From positions 1 through 59,142 of the forward strand of contig JAHBZV010000015.1 in assembly GCA_019635275.1 (NCBI GenBank): DNA of 59,142 nt. The letters are read 5' to 3'. The DNA comes from Burkholderiaceae bacterium. GTDB lineage: Bacteria > Pseudomonadota > Gammaproteobacteria > Burkholderiales > Burkholderiaceae_E. The first letter of the stretch is position 1; each line of letters opens with the position of its first letter. The notes under the pieces were generated by a model. It made no database searches. It saw nothing but the letters and a program-made list of their open reading frames with translations, and was not told the DNA's origin. Shown here one piece after another: positions 8,533-16,585 of the stretch. A program made the translations under genes and the position numbers.

Positions 8533-9567
8533 TCAGGCGCCCCAGGTCGCGAGCGCCTCGAGGCACCGCGCCCGGTGGGCCGGGCCGAGGTCGGGCGGGA
8601 CCTGCACGCCGGGCAGCGCCAGCGCATAGCGAACGCCCGCCGAGTCGGCGTCGATCACCCATCGCGTGAGCCGGGACAGGCGCGCCTCGGGGTCCATCGA
8701 CGCGGGCAGCATCGACCAATCGAGCGAGAGCTCGCCGAGGTCGCCGCCGTCGAACTGCTTCGTGATGAGATCGTCGGACGCGGTGCGCGCAATCGCCTTC
8801 CATGCGATCAGCCGCGGCGAGTCGCCCGCGGCATAGGGCCGCAGCGCCGCGATGTCCTCGTGCCCCTGCCCGCGCGCACTGCCTTCGCCGCTCGTTGCCA
8901 CGCGGGCCGGCAGGGAGGCGGCCGGGGTCTCGGGCTGCGGATACACCAGCACGCGCAACGCCGGATGCCAGCGCGACCAGGCGCGCCAGATCCCGATCGG
9001 GAACGTGGTGGCCAGCGTGAGGCGGGGCACCTGCATCCAGCCGCGCCGTCGGGCCGGCAGCGCGATCGCGACGAAGTGCTCGGCTCCCGCGGCGATGTCG
9101 AAGAACTCGGGCTGGGCCATGCCCGTGGCATTCAGGCTCAACGCGTAGCGCTCGAGCTTCGTCTCGTTGCGCGCGATCAGCCTGAATTCGGCGATCTGCC
9201 CGGCGAAGACCGGCTCGGCGCGTCCGGCGCGCAGCGTCAGCGTCGCGAGGTTGCGGAAGGTGTGCAGCATGCCCACGATCGAGATCGACGCGACCAGGAA
9301 GGTCAGCGCATAGCCGAGCGACAGCTGGTAGTTGATCGCGGTGACGAGCATCGTCAGCACCACGGCCGCGAACAGCAGGCCCGCGCGGGTGGGTAGCATG
9401 TAGACGTTGCGCCGCGTGAGCCGGTAGTCGCCGGTGCGCGGGCGGCTGCGACCGGGGATCCGGTCGATCAGTCGCTGGTACAGGGGCCCCGGTCGGGCCT
9501 CGGCCGGCAGCGGCGCTGCGTCGGGCGCGCCGGCCTGCGCATCGACGCCGTGCACGACCGCGTTCAC
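8533..9567 (-). CDS. DUF58 domain protein
   Basis: 344 residues starting with GTG at 9567, which overlaps the stop of the MoxR gene as GTGA. Two adjacent membrane segments (about residues 58-100) are followed by a cytoplasmic or periplasmic beta-rich region and the DUF58 signature: YAAGDSPRLIAWKAIAR and then LITKQFDG. DUF58 proteins carry a von Willebrand factor A-like fold and accompany MoxR AAA+ ATPases almost everywhere. A role as adaptor or client of the MoxR ATPase is inferred from this association; the molecular function is not known. Confidence 0.93.
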   Translation of the reverse strand: MNAVVHGVDAQAGAPDAAPLPAEARPGPLYQRLIDRIPGRSRPRTGDYRLTRRNVYMLPTRAGLLFAAVVLTMLVTAINYQLSLGYALTFLVASISIVGMLHTFRNLATLTLRAGRAEPVFAGQIAEFRLIARNETKLERYALSLNATGMAQPEFFDIAAGAEHFVAIALPARRRGWMQVPRLTLATTFPIGIWRAWSRWHPALRVLVYPQPETPAASLPARVATSGEGSARGQGHEDIAALRPYAAGDSPRLIAWKAIARTASDDLITKQFDGGDLGELSLDWSMLPASMDPEARLSRLTRWVIDADSAGVRYALALPGVQVPPDLGPAHRARCLEALATWGA

Positions 9568-10487
9568 GGCACCGCCACCGCCTTCAGCAGTTCGGCGACC
9601 ATCTCGGCGCGCGCGCGGTGCGAGACGCCGCCGCCCTTGGCCGGACGGAGTCGGTGGCCGGCCACTGCGGTGAGCACCGCCTGGACGTCGTCGGGCAGCA
9701 CGTGGTTGCGTCCGTCGAGCAGCGCCCACGCGCGCGCGGCCTGCACCAGCGCCAGCCCGGCGCGCGGGCTCAGGCCCTCGGCCAGCGCCGGGCTGCGCCG
9801 GCTGAAGGTCAACAGGTTCTGGACGTAGTCGAGCAGCGCCGGGGCGCAGCGGATTTCGCGCACCATCCGCTGCGCCTGCTGGAGCTGCGCGGGGTCCATC
9901 CTGGCCTGCAGGCCCTCGAGCATCTCGCGCCGGTCCTCGCCCTCGAGCAGCGCGCGCTCCGACTTGGCATCCGGATAGCCGAGCTCGATGCACATCAGGA
10001 ACCGGTCGAGCTGCGACTCCGGGAGCGGGAACGTGCCGATCTGGTCCTGCGGGTTCTGCGTCGCGATGACGAAGAACGGCTCGGGAAGCGCCAGCGTCTT
10101 GCCGTCGATCGAGACCTGGCGCTCCTCCATCGCCTCGAGCAACGCCGACTGCGTCTTCGGCGAAGCGCGATTGATCTCGTCGGCGAGCAGCACCTGCGAG
10201 AACACCGGGCCGGGGTGGAAGACGAAACTCGCGCTCTCGCGGTCGAACACCGACAGCCCGACGATGTCGGCGGGCAGCAGGTCGTTGGTGAACTGCACGC
10301 GCTTGAACTGCAGCCCGAGCGACATCGACAGCGCGTGGGCGAGCGTCGTCTTGCCGACGCCCGGCAGGTCTTCGATCAACAGGTGGCCGCGGGCGAGCAG
10401 GCAGGCGAGCGCGAGCTTGATCTGTGGCTGCTTGCCCACGACGACGGTGCCGACTTGCGCGGCCACCGTCTGGATCCGCTCGAGCAT
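9564..10487 (-). CDS. MoxR-family AAA+ ATPase
   Basis: 307 residues. AAA+ motifs are intact: Walker A (DLPGVGKTT), Walker B (LLADEINRA), sensor 1 (FVIATQNPQDQ), the arginine finger region (LPESQLDRF) and a C-terminal lid with sensor 2 (SPRAGLALVQAARAWA). MoxR proteins act as chaperones that help assemble or activate specific protein complexes, commonly with DUF58 and VWA partners. The start is the ATG at 10487; longer in-frame extensions upstream have no conserved sequence. First gene of the moxR-DUF58-transglutaminase-mltB operon, divergent from the crotonase gene. Confidence 0.95.
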   Translation of the reverse strand: MLERIQTVAAQVGTVVVGKQPQIKLALACLLARGHLLIEDLPGVGKTTLAHALSMSLGLQFKRVQFTNDLLPADIVGLSVFDRESASFVFHPGPVFSQVLLADEINRASPKTQSALLEAMEERQVSIDGKTLALPEPFFVIATQNPQDQIGTFPLPESQLDRFLMCIELGYPDAKSERALLEGEDRREMLEGLQARMDPAQLQQAQRMVREIRCAPALLDYVQNLLTFSRRSPALAEGLSPRAGLALVQAARAWALLDGRNHVLPDDVQAVLTAVAGHRLRPAKGGGVSHRARAEMVAELLKAVAVP

Positions 10488-10563
10488 GGAGGGCCTGGGA
10501 GTCGTTGGGTCCGGTCGAGTGTAAACGAAGGGGGCCGGGCGTCCGTGTGACGCAGTCGCCGGT

Positions 10564-10592
10564 TTGGACGATCGGCGTCTCGCGCCGATAAT
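10564..10592 (+). promoter_or_regulatory. Candidate promoter with an embedded palindromic operator
   Basis: A -35-like TTGGAC (10564-10569) and a -10 GATAAT (10587-10592, 5 of 6) are separated by 17 bases. The spacer holds a perfect inverted repeat, ATCGGCG-N5-CGCCGAT (10571-10589), which overlaps the -10. This arrangement resembles a repressor site controlling the crotonase gene at 10672. No regulator gene is adjacent. Confidence 0.45.
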
Positions 10593-10671
10593 CGGAGTCG
10601 CGCGGCGGGCCGACGGCTCGCCGGGGACCACCGGATGGCCGGGCTGACGGCCGTGCAGAGGAGGAGTCGCA

Positions 10672-11478
10672 ATGGCAGCCGTTCCGCAGAGTGCATCGTC
10701 GCCGCAGGGCGATCCCCTCGTCACCGTGGCGCGCGACGGCGGCGTCGTGCGGCTGACGCTGAACCGCCCGGCGCAGTTCAACGCGTTGTCGGAAGAGCTG
10801 ATGCGCGCCGTCCAGGCCGAGCTCGAGCGCGTGGCGGGCGACGCGTCGGCGCGGGTGGTCGTGATCGGCGGCGCCGGCAAGGCGTTCTGCGCCGGCCACG
10901 ACCTGCGCGAAATGCGCGCCAATCCCTCGCACGACTACTACCGGGCGCTGTTCGCGCAGTGCGCACGGATGATGGTGACGATCCAGCAACTGCCGCAGCC
11001 GGTCATCGCGCGTGTCCACGGCATCGCGACCGCGGCGGGTTGCCAGCTGGTCGCGATGTGCGACCTGGCGGTCGCCAGCGCCGACGCGCGGTTCGCGGTC
11101 TCGGGCGTCAACCTCGGCCTGTTCTGCTCGACGCCGGCGGTGGCGCTGTCGCGGAACCTGTCGCGCAAGGCGGCTTTCGAGATGCTGGTCACCGGCGAGT
11201 TCATCGACGCCCCGACCGCGGCGGCCAGGGGCCTGGTCAATCGTGTCGTCGCCCCTGAGGCGCTCGACGCGGAGATCGAGCGCCTGGCTGCGTCGATCTG
11301 CGCCAAGCCGCCGGTGGCGATCGCCGCCGGCAAGGGCCTGTTCTACCGGCAGCTCGAGATGGGCATCGACGCGGCCTACCAGCTGGCCGGGCAGACGATG
11401 GCCTGCAACATGATGGACGAGTCGGCGCTCGAGGGCGTGCAGGCGTTCATCGAGAAGCGCCCGCCCGACTGGAAGTAG
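10672..11478 (+). CDS. Crotonase-fold protein of the ECHDC3 type
   Basis: 268 residues with a strong ribosome-binding site (AGGAGG, 7 bases before the ATG). The crotonase oxyanion-hole segments are present (FCAGHDLREM and GIATAAGCQLVA), but the two glutamates used by enoyl-CoA hydratases for water addition are absent: the first position lies in ATAAGCQ and the second in VNLGLFCST. Both stretches match the human ECHDC3 group closely. It therefore binds an acyl-CoA thioester in all likelihood but probably is not a standard hydratase. Its 3' end overlaps the convergent acetyltransferase gene by 32 bases. Proximity to etfBA and an acyl-CoA dehydrogenase suggests acyl-CoA metabolism. Confidence 0.88.
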   Translation: MAAVPQSASSPQGDPLVTVARDGGVVRLTLNRPAQFNALSEELMRAVQAELERVAGDASARVVVIGGAGKAFCAGHDLREMRANPSHDYYRALFAQCARMMVTIQQLPQPVIARVHGIATAAGCQLVAMCDLAVASADARFAVSGVNLGLFCSTPAVALSRNLSRKAAFEMLVTGEFIDAPTAAARGLVNRVVAPEALDAEIERLAASICAKPPVAIAAGKGLFYRQLEMGIDAAYQLAGQTMACNMMDESALEGVQAFIEKRPPDWK

Positions 11479-12052
11479 CCTGGCCGGGCAGCGTCGAGTC
11501 GCCGTCGCCGAGGCTGCGCTGCATCAGCACGGTGTCGACCCAGCGGCCGAACTTGAAGCCGACCGAAGCCAGCGTGCCGACGTCGCGGAAGCCCAGGCGC
11601 CGGTGCAGCGCGATCGATCCGGCGTTGGCGCTGTCGCCGATCACGGCGACCATCTGCCGCCACGGGCCGGCCTCGCAGCGGCGGATCAGCTCCCGCAGCA
11701 GCCGCGTGCCCGTGCCGCGGCGCTCGAGCCCCGCGGCGACGTACACCGAGTCCTCCAGCGTGTGGCGGTAGGCCGCACGGGTCCGGTACGGCGCCGCGTA
11801 GCCATAGCCGACGACGGCCCCGTCGGCTTCGGCGACGAGCCAGGGCAGGCCGCTCCCGAGCACGGCGGCGCGGCGGGCCCGAAGCTCGTCGACGTCGGGA
11901 GGGGATTCCTCGAAGCTGGCCAGCCCGTGGAGCACGTGCTGCGCATAGATGGCGGCGATGGCCGGCACGTCGGCCGGCAGCGCATCGCGGACCAGGACGT
12001 CTCGGGCGGCTTCGGCGGGCATCCGGAATTGTCGCGACCGGTCTTGCGGCAT
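11447..12052 (-). CDS. GNAT-family N-acetyltransferase (phosphinothricin acetyltransferase-like)
   Basis: 201 residues at this start; an ATG at 12022 would give 191 residues and fits the family equally well. The body follows the bar/pat type of GNAT fold: RDALPADVPAIAAIYAQHV at the start, the SVYVAAGLERRGTGTRLL acetyl-CoA loop (the Q/RxxGxG/A motif), and a GFRDVGTL near the end. Related enzymes acetylate L-phosphinothricin, methionine sulfone or sulfoximine. The C-terminal 25 residues are low complexity and lie in the overlap with the crotonase gene. Divergent from etfB. Confidence 0.88.
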   Translation of the reverse strand: MPQDRSRQFRMPAEAARDVLVRDALPADVPAIAAIYAQHVLHGLASFEESPPDVDELRARRAAVLGSGLPWLVAEADGAVVGYGYAAPYRTRAAYRHTLEDSVYVAAGLERRGTGTRLLRELIRRCEAGPWRQMVAVIGDSANAGSIALHRRLGFRDVGTLASVGFKFGRWVDTVLMQRSLGDGDSTLPGQATSSRAGASR

Positions 12053-12110
12053 GTCAACGAAGGCGGATGCCCTGCGCCCCGGGCGCGGCGGGCGGTCTTT
12101 GCGAATTTCC

Positions 12111-12116
12111 TATAAT
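12111..12116 (+). promoter_or_regulatory. Candidate -10 element of the etfBA operon
   Basis: A perfect TATAAT lies 35 bases before the etfB start in an otherwise very G+C-rich stretch. No good -35 hexamer is seen at the expected distance, so the promoter may depend on an activator. Confidence 0.5.
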
Positions 12117-12151
12117 CGACCCTTTCCCCTGTCCCAGATCGTGAGGCCCCG

Positions 12152-12901
12152 ATGAAGATCCTCGTCCCCGTGAAGCGGGTGGTCGACTACAACGTGAAGG
12201 TTCGCGTGAAGAGCGACCAGAGCGCAGTGGACATTGCCAACGTGAAGATGTCGATGAACCCGTTCGACGAGATCGCGGTGGAGGAGGCGATGCGGCTCAA
12301 GGAGAAAGGGGTGGCCACCGAGGTGGTGGCGGTGTCGTGCGGGGTGCAGGCGTGCCAGGAGACGCTGCGCACGGCGATGGCGATCGGGGCGGACCGGGGC
12401 ATCCTGGTGCAGACCGACGTGGAGCTGCAGCCGCTGGCGGTGGCGAAGCTTCTCAAGGCGCTGGTGGACAAGGAGCAGCCGGGGCTGGTGATCCTGGGCA
12501 AGCAGGCGATCGACGACGACGCCAACCAGACCGGGCAGATGCTGGCGGCGCTGGCCGACCTGCCGCAGGCGACGTTCGCCTCGAAGGTCGAGATCGCCGA
12601 GGGCAAGGCCACGGTCACGCGCGAGGTCGACGGCGGGCTCGAGACGATCGCGATCACGCTGCCCGCGGTGGTCACCACCGACCTCAGGCTCAACGAGCCG
12701 CGCTACGTGACGCTGCCGAACATCATGAAGGCGAAGAAGAAGCCGCTCGACGTGGTCAAGCCGGAGGACCTGGGGGTGGACGTGGCGCCGAGGCTGAAGA
12801 CGCTGAAGGTGAGCGAGCCGCCGGGGCGCAAGGCGGGGGTGAAGGTGCCCGACGTCGCCACGCTGGTGGCGAAGCTGAAGAACGAAGCGAAAGTGATCTG
12901 A
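12152..12901 (+). CDS. etfB: Electron transfer flavoprotein beta subunit
   Basis: 249 residues, the usual length. It starts with the family-typical [19 protein letters not shown] and carries the AMP-binding stretch ([16 protein letters not shown]) and the C-terminal recognition helix that docks acyl-CoA dehydrogenases. With EtfA it forms the FAD/AMP heterodimer that collects electrons from acyl-CoA and other dehydrogenases and passes them to ETF:ubiquinone oxidoreductase. It is 13 bases upstream of etfA. Confidence 0.98.
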   Translation: MKILVPVKRVVDYNVKVRVKSDQSAVDIANVKMSMNPFDEIAVEEAMRLKEKGVATEVVAVSCGVQACQETLRTAMAIGADRGILVQTDVELQPLAVAKLLKALVDKEQPGLVILGKQAIDDDANQTGQMLAALADLPQATFASKVEIAEGKATVTREVDGGLETIAITLPAVVTTDLRLNEPRYVTLPNIMKAKKKPLDVVKPEDLGVDVAPRLKTLKVSEPPGRKAGVKVPDVATLVAKLKNEAKVI

Positions 12902-12914
12902 AGGGGAACGACCG

Positions 12915-13847
12915 ATGGCAGCTCTGGTACTGGCCGAACACGACAACGCGGCGCTCAAGCCGAGCACGCTGAACACGATTGCCGCCGCGGCCAAGGCGGG
13001 CGGCGAGGTGACGGTGCTGGTGGCGGGAGCGGGCTGCGCGGCGGTGGCGCAGGCGGCGGCGCAGGCGGCGGGGGTGGCGAAGGTGCTGCTGGCCGATGCG
13101 CCGCAGCTGGCCGATCAGCTGGCCGAGAACGTGGCCGCGCAGGTGCTGGCGGTGGCGGGCGGGTTCACGCACATCCTGGTGCCGGCGACGGCGCACGGCA
13201 AGAACGTGGCGCCGCGGGTGGCGGCGAAGCTCGACGTGGCGCAGGTCTCCGACATCATCGGGGTGGAGTCGGCCGACACGTTCACGCGGCCGATCTACGC
13301 GGGCAACGCGATCGCCACGGTGCAAAGCGCCGATGCGGTGAAGGTGATCACGGTGCGCACGACCGGCTTCGACGCGGTGGCGGCCACCGGGGGCACGGCG
13401 CCCGTGGAGGCGGTGGCGGCGGTGGCCGATTCGGGCAAATCCAGCTTCGTGCGGCGCGAGATCGCCAAGAGCGACCGGCCCGAGCTCACTGCGGCGAAGA
13501 TCGTCGTCTCGGGCGGGCGCGGGATGGGCAGCGCCGAGAACTTCCACCTGCTGGAACCGCTGGCCGACCGGCTGGGGGCGGCGCTGGGCGCCTCGCGGGC
13601 GGCGGTCGACGCGGGCTACGCGCCCAACGACTGGCAGGTCGGGCAGACCGGCAAGATCGTCGCGCCGCAGCTGTACGTGGCGATCGGCATCTCCGGGGCC
13701 ATCCAGCACCTGGCCGGCATGAAGGACAGCAAGGTGATCGTGGCGATCAACAAGGACGAGGAGGCGCCGATCTTCGGCGTCGCCGACTACGGCCTGGTCG
13801 CCGACCTGTTCACCGCGGTGCCCGAGCTGGTCAAGGAACTGGGCTGA
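12915..13847 (+). CDS. etfA: Electron transfer flavoprotein alpha subunit
   Basis: 310 residues. The C-terminal FAD-binding domain shows the ETF alpha signature: [11 protein letters not shown], then [28 protein letters not shown] and [11 protein letters not shown]. The N-terminal domain pairs with EtfB. The ribosome-binding site AAGGGGA precedes the ATG. The acyl-CoA dehydrogenase gene follows after 37 bases on the same strand, so the three probably form one oxidation unit. Confidence 0.98.
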   Translation: MAALVLAEHDNAALKPSTLNTIAAAAKAGGEVTVLVAGAGCAAVAQAAAQAAGVAKVLLADAPQLADQLAENVAAQVLAVAGGFTHILVPATAHGKNVAPRVAAKLDVAQVSDIIGVESADTFTRPIYAGNAIATVQSADAVKVITVRTTGFDAVAATGGTAPVEAVAAVADSGKSSFVRREIAKSDRPELTAAKIVVSGGRGMGSAENFHLLEPLADRLGAALGASRAAVDAGYAPNDWQVGQTGKIVAPQLYVAIGISGAIQHLAGMKDSKVIVAINKDEEAPIFGVADYGLVADLFTAVPELVKELG

Positions 13848-13884
13848 GGGGCCGCGCCCCCGCCGTGACGAGGGAGTCTCCGCC

Positions 13885-15690
13885 ATGTCGTACGTCGCAC
13901 CGCTGAAGGACATGCTGTTCGTGCTTCGGCACCTGGCCGGCATCGACCGGGTGGCTTCGCTGCCCGGTTTCGCCGACGCCGGCTACGACACCGCCCAGGC
14001 GGTGCTCGAGGAGTGCGCGAAGTTCAACGAGGGAGTCGTCGCGCCGCTCAATCGTGGCGGCGACCTCGAACCCTCGACGCTGGCCGCAGGCGAGGTGACC
14101 ACGTCCCCGGGCTTTCGCGAGGCATTCCGCCAGTTCGCCGACGGCGGCTGGCAGGGCGTCCAGCATCCCGAGGAATTCGGCGGCCAGGGCTTGCCGAAGC
14201 TGATCGCCACGCCGTGCATGGAGATGCTGAACTCGGCCAACCTGTCGTTCGCGCTGTGCCCGCTGCTCACCGACGGCGCGATCGAGGCGCTGCTGGTCGC
14301 CGGTTCGCAGCAGCAGAAGCAGCTGTTCGTGCCGAACCTGATCTCCGGAGCGTGGACGGGCACGATGAACCTCACCGAGCCGCAGGCGGGTTCGGACCTC
14401 GCGCTGGTGCGCTCGAAGGCCGTGCCGCAGGCCGACGGAAGCTACCGGATCTTCGGCCAGAAGATCTTCATCACCTACGGCGAGCACGACATGGCGCGCA
14501 ACATCGTGCACCTGGTGCTCGCGCGCACGCCGGACGCGCCCGAGGGCGTGAAGGGCATCTCGCTGTTCGTGGTGCCGAAGTACCTGGTCGACGAACAAGG
14601 CAAGCCGGGTCGTCGCAACGACGTCTGGTGCCAGTCGATCGAGCACAAGCTCGGGATCAAGGCGAGCCCCACTGCAGTGTTGCTCTACGGCGACGACAAG
14701 GGCGACGTTGGCGCGGGCGCGATCGGCTACCTGATCGGCGAGGAGAACCGCGGCCTCGAGTACATGTTCGTGATGATGAACGCCGCGCGCTTTGCGGTCG
14801 GTGTCCAGGGCATCGCCGTGGCCGAGCGCGCCTACCAGCAGGCGGTCGCCTATGCGAAAGACCGCCTGCAAAGCCGCGACGTCGCGGGTTCCAGCGGGGC
14901 CGTGCCGATCATTCGGCACCCCGACGTGCGTCGCATGCTGATGACCATGCGCGCGCACACCGAGGCGGCGCGCGCGCTCGCCTGCGTGGCAGCGGCGGCG
15001 TCCGACGCCGGGCACCACGCGGCCGACGAAGCGGCGCGCCGCGAGAACATGGCCGTCTACGAGTTCCTGGTGCCGATCGTCAAGGGGTGGTCTACCGAGA
15101 TGTCGCTCGAGGTGACCTCGCTCGGCGTGCAGGTGCACGGCGGGATGGGATTCATCGAGGAGACCGGCGCCGCGCAACACTATCGCGACGCACGCATCCT
15201 GACGATCTACGAGGGGACGACCGCGATCCAGGCAAACGACCTGATCGGGCGCAAGACCGCGCGCGACGGCGGTACTGTCGCGCGCGCGCTGATCGCGAAG
15301 GTGCGCGAGACCGAGGCGCAGTTGTCGACGCGCGGCGGCGACGACCTGACTGCGATCGCGGGCCGCTTGTCGGCGGGGCGCGCCGCGCTCGAGGCGGCAG
15401 TCGACTTCATGGTGCGTGCGTTCAAGGGCGACGTGCGCGCTGCCTTCGCGGGCAGCGTGCCCTACCTGAAACTGGCGGGCGTGGTGCTGTCGGGCTGGCA
15501 GATGGCGCGCGCGGCGCTTGCGGCAGACGAACTGCTGAAGGCCGGCGACGGCGACACCGAATTCCTGGCGGCCAAGATCGCGACCGCGCGCTTTCACGCG
15601 GACCACTTGCTGACTCAGGCTGGCGCGCTGCTTGCGGCCGCAACCGAAGGCGCGGCCGGCGTGCTCGCGATGCCCGAGACCGCGTTCTGA
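13885..15690 (+). CDS. Acyl-CoA dehydrogenase, long (about 600-residue) type
   Basis: 601 residues, the length of the DmdC/AcdA-like branch, which carries an extra C-terminal domain beyond the classic 380-residue enzymes. Flavin and substrate signatures are clear: GTMNLTEPQAGSDLALVRSK, the IFITYGEHD stretch, LGIKASPTAVLLYGD, and GGMGFIEETGAAQHYRDARI followed by IYEGTTAIQANDLIGRK, whose glutamate (in YEGTT) is the expected catalytic base. It passes electrons to the ETF encoded just upstream. Members of this branch act on acyl-CoAs including 3-methylmercaptopropionyl-CoA, but substrate cannot be fixed here. Confidence 0.94.
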   Translation: MSYVAPLKDMLFVLRHLAGIDRVASLPGFADAGYDTAQAVLEECAKFNEGVVAPLNRGGDLEPSTLAAGEVTTSPGFREAFRQFADGGWQGVQHPEEFGGQGLPKLIATPCMEMLNSANLSFALCPLLTDGAIEALLVAGSQQQKQLFVPNLISGAWTGTMNLTEPQAGSDLALVRSKAVPQADGSYRIFGQKIFITYGEHDMARNIVHLVLARTPDAPEGVKGISLFVVPKYLVDEQGKPGRRNDVWCQSIEHKLGIKASPTAVLLYGDDKGDVGAGAIGYLIGEENRGLEYMFVMMNAARFAVGVQGIAVAERAYQQAVAYAKDRLQSRDVAGSSGAVPIIRHPDVRRMLMTMRAHTEAARALACVAAAASDAGHHAADEAARRENMAVYEFLVPIVKGWSTEMSLEVTSLGVQVHGGMGFIEETGAAQHYRDARILTIYEGTTAIQANDLIGRKTARDGGTVARALIAKVRETEAQLSTRGGDDLTAIAGRLSAGRAALEAAVDFMVRAFKGDVRAAFAGSVPYLKLAGVVLSGWQMARAALAADELLKAGDGDTEFLAAKIATARFHADHLLTQAGALLAAATEGAAGVLAMPETAF

Positions 15691-15694
15691 GCGT

Positions 15695-15750
15695 GTGCCG
15701 CGGGGGGCCCGCGGCGACCCCCTGGGCGCGCGGCCGGCCGGCCGCGGCAC
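15695..15750. terminator. Structured region between two convergent genes
   Basis: Inverted repeat GTGCCGCGG (15695-15703) and CCGCGGCAC (15742-15750) encloses further G/C palindromes. It lies exactly between the stops of the acyl-CoA dehydrogenase gene and the convergent zinc-ribbon gene. There is no T-run on either strand, so it would be a non-canonical terminator. Confidence 0.35.
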
Positions 15751-15760
15751 GGCTCGGGGT

Positions 15761-16462
15761 TCAGTTGGCAGCGTTCAACGACGGACCCACTTCGCAGTCG
15801 GGGTGGGCGTTCCAGCGGTTTCTGCAGAACCGAAGTCGCACGCGTTCGTTGCAGACGAAGCGGGCGAGCAGCGCCTCGCTGCCGCACTGCGCCTGTTGCA
15901 CCGCCGCCAGGCGATCTCCTGCGCGCACCGCGGGGGGCGCTGCGCCCGATGCGCCCGATGCGGCCGATGCGGCCGGCGCGCCTCGCTCGGCGCTCGTCGC
16001 GACCTGCGGCCTGGCCGGTTCTGCGGATGCCGGGGCCGCCACGGTGCCGGCCGGTTCCGGCGTCGGCTGAAGCGGCGCGGGTGCCGTGCCGCGGGGAGGC
16101 TCGGGCGTCGTCGTGAGCCGCTGCGCGACGGTCGCCCCGGGCTCCGGGCGACGCAGGTGGCTCAGGCGCGCCTCGTCGCCCGAGCCCGGTGGTGGCAACG
16201 TTGCCGGCACGCGCGCGACGCGCTCGAAGCCCGGCGGAACCGCAGGCATGGTCTGGTGCACCAGGTAGATCGCGAATGCACCCACCGCCGAGATCATCGT
16301 GGCGAGCGCTGCCGCGCCGAGGCCGCGCCGCAGGCGCCGTGCCAGCGGCGGCGCTACAGCGGCCTGCGCGGATTCGTCCAGCGGCGCCTGGCAGCCGACG
16401 CACATCCGCGCGCCGACCGCGTTCTGCGTGCCGCAACGAGAGCAGGGTGCCGTTGCCGTCAT
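15761..16462 (-). CDS. Single-pass membrane zinc-ribbon protein of unknown function
   Basis: 233 residues; I do not recognise a named family. Residues 7-24 form a zinc ribbon (C7, C10, C21, C24). A single membrane segment spans about residues 48-71. A Pro/Ala-rich linker (about 75-185) leads to a C-terminal knob with four cysteines (around QCGSEALLARFVC and FCRNRWNAHPDC) that could form two disulfides in the periplasm. The plan suggests an inside-to-outside connector with a cytoplasmic metal-binding head. It is divergent from the LexA-boxed radical SAM gene and shares its 123-base upstream region. Function unknown. Confidence 0.72.
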   Translation of the reverse strand: MTATAPCSRCGTQNAVGARMCVGCQAPLDESAQAAVAPPLARRLRRGLGAAALATMISAVGAFAIYLVHQTMPAVPPGFERVARVPATLPPPGSGDEARLSHLRRPEPGATVAQRLTTTPEPPRGTAPAPLQPTPEPAGTVAAPASAEPARPQVATSAERGAPAASAASGASGAAPPAVRAGDRLAAVQQAQCGSEALLARFVCNERVRLRFCRNRWNAHPDCEVGPSLNAAN

Positions 16463-16521
16463 CGTCAGCCGTTCCGTGAGGGGCCAGCATACATCGCCGG
16501 CTGCGTGGAGTTGCCCGGGGG

Positions 16522-16550
16522 TGGACGCGGGCGCCGTGCGCCGATATACT
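16522..16550 (+). promoter_or_regulatory. Candidate promoter of the radical SAM gene
   Basis: A -35-like TGGACG (16522-16527, 4 of 6) and a -10 TATACT (16545-16550, 5 of 6) with 17-base spacing. The LexA-type box overlaps the last bases of the -10, an arrangement typical of SOS genes. Confidence 0.6.
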
Positions 16551-16564
16551 GTGGAAATATACAG
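16549..16564. promoter_or_regulatory. LexA-type SOS box
   Basis: CTGTGGAAATATACAG matches the gammaproteobacterial and betaproteobacterial LexA consensus CTGT-N8-ACAG at every fixed position, with an A/T-rich centre in a very G+C-rich surrounding. It sits 21 bases before the radical SAM start and 86 bases before the divergent zinc-ribbon start, so both could be repressed by LexA. Confidence 0.72.
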
Positions 16565-16585
16565 TTCATCGCGTCAGGTCGGTCG

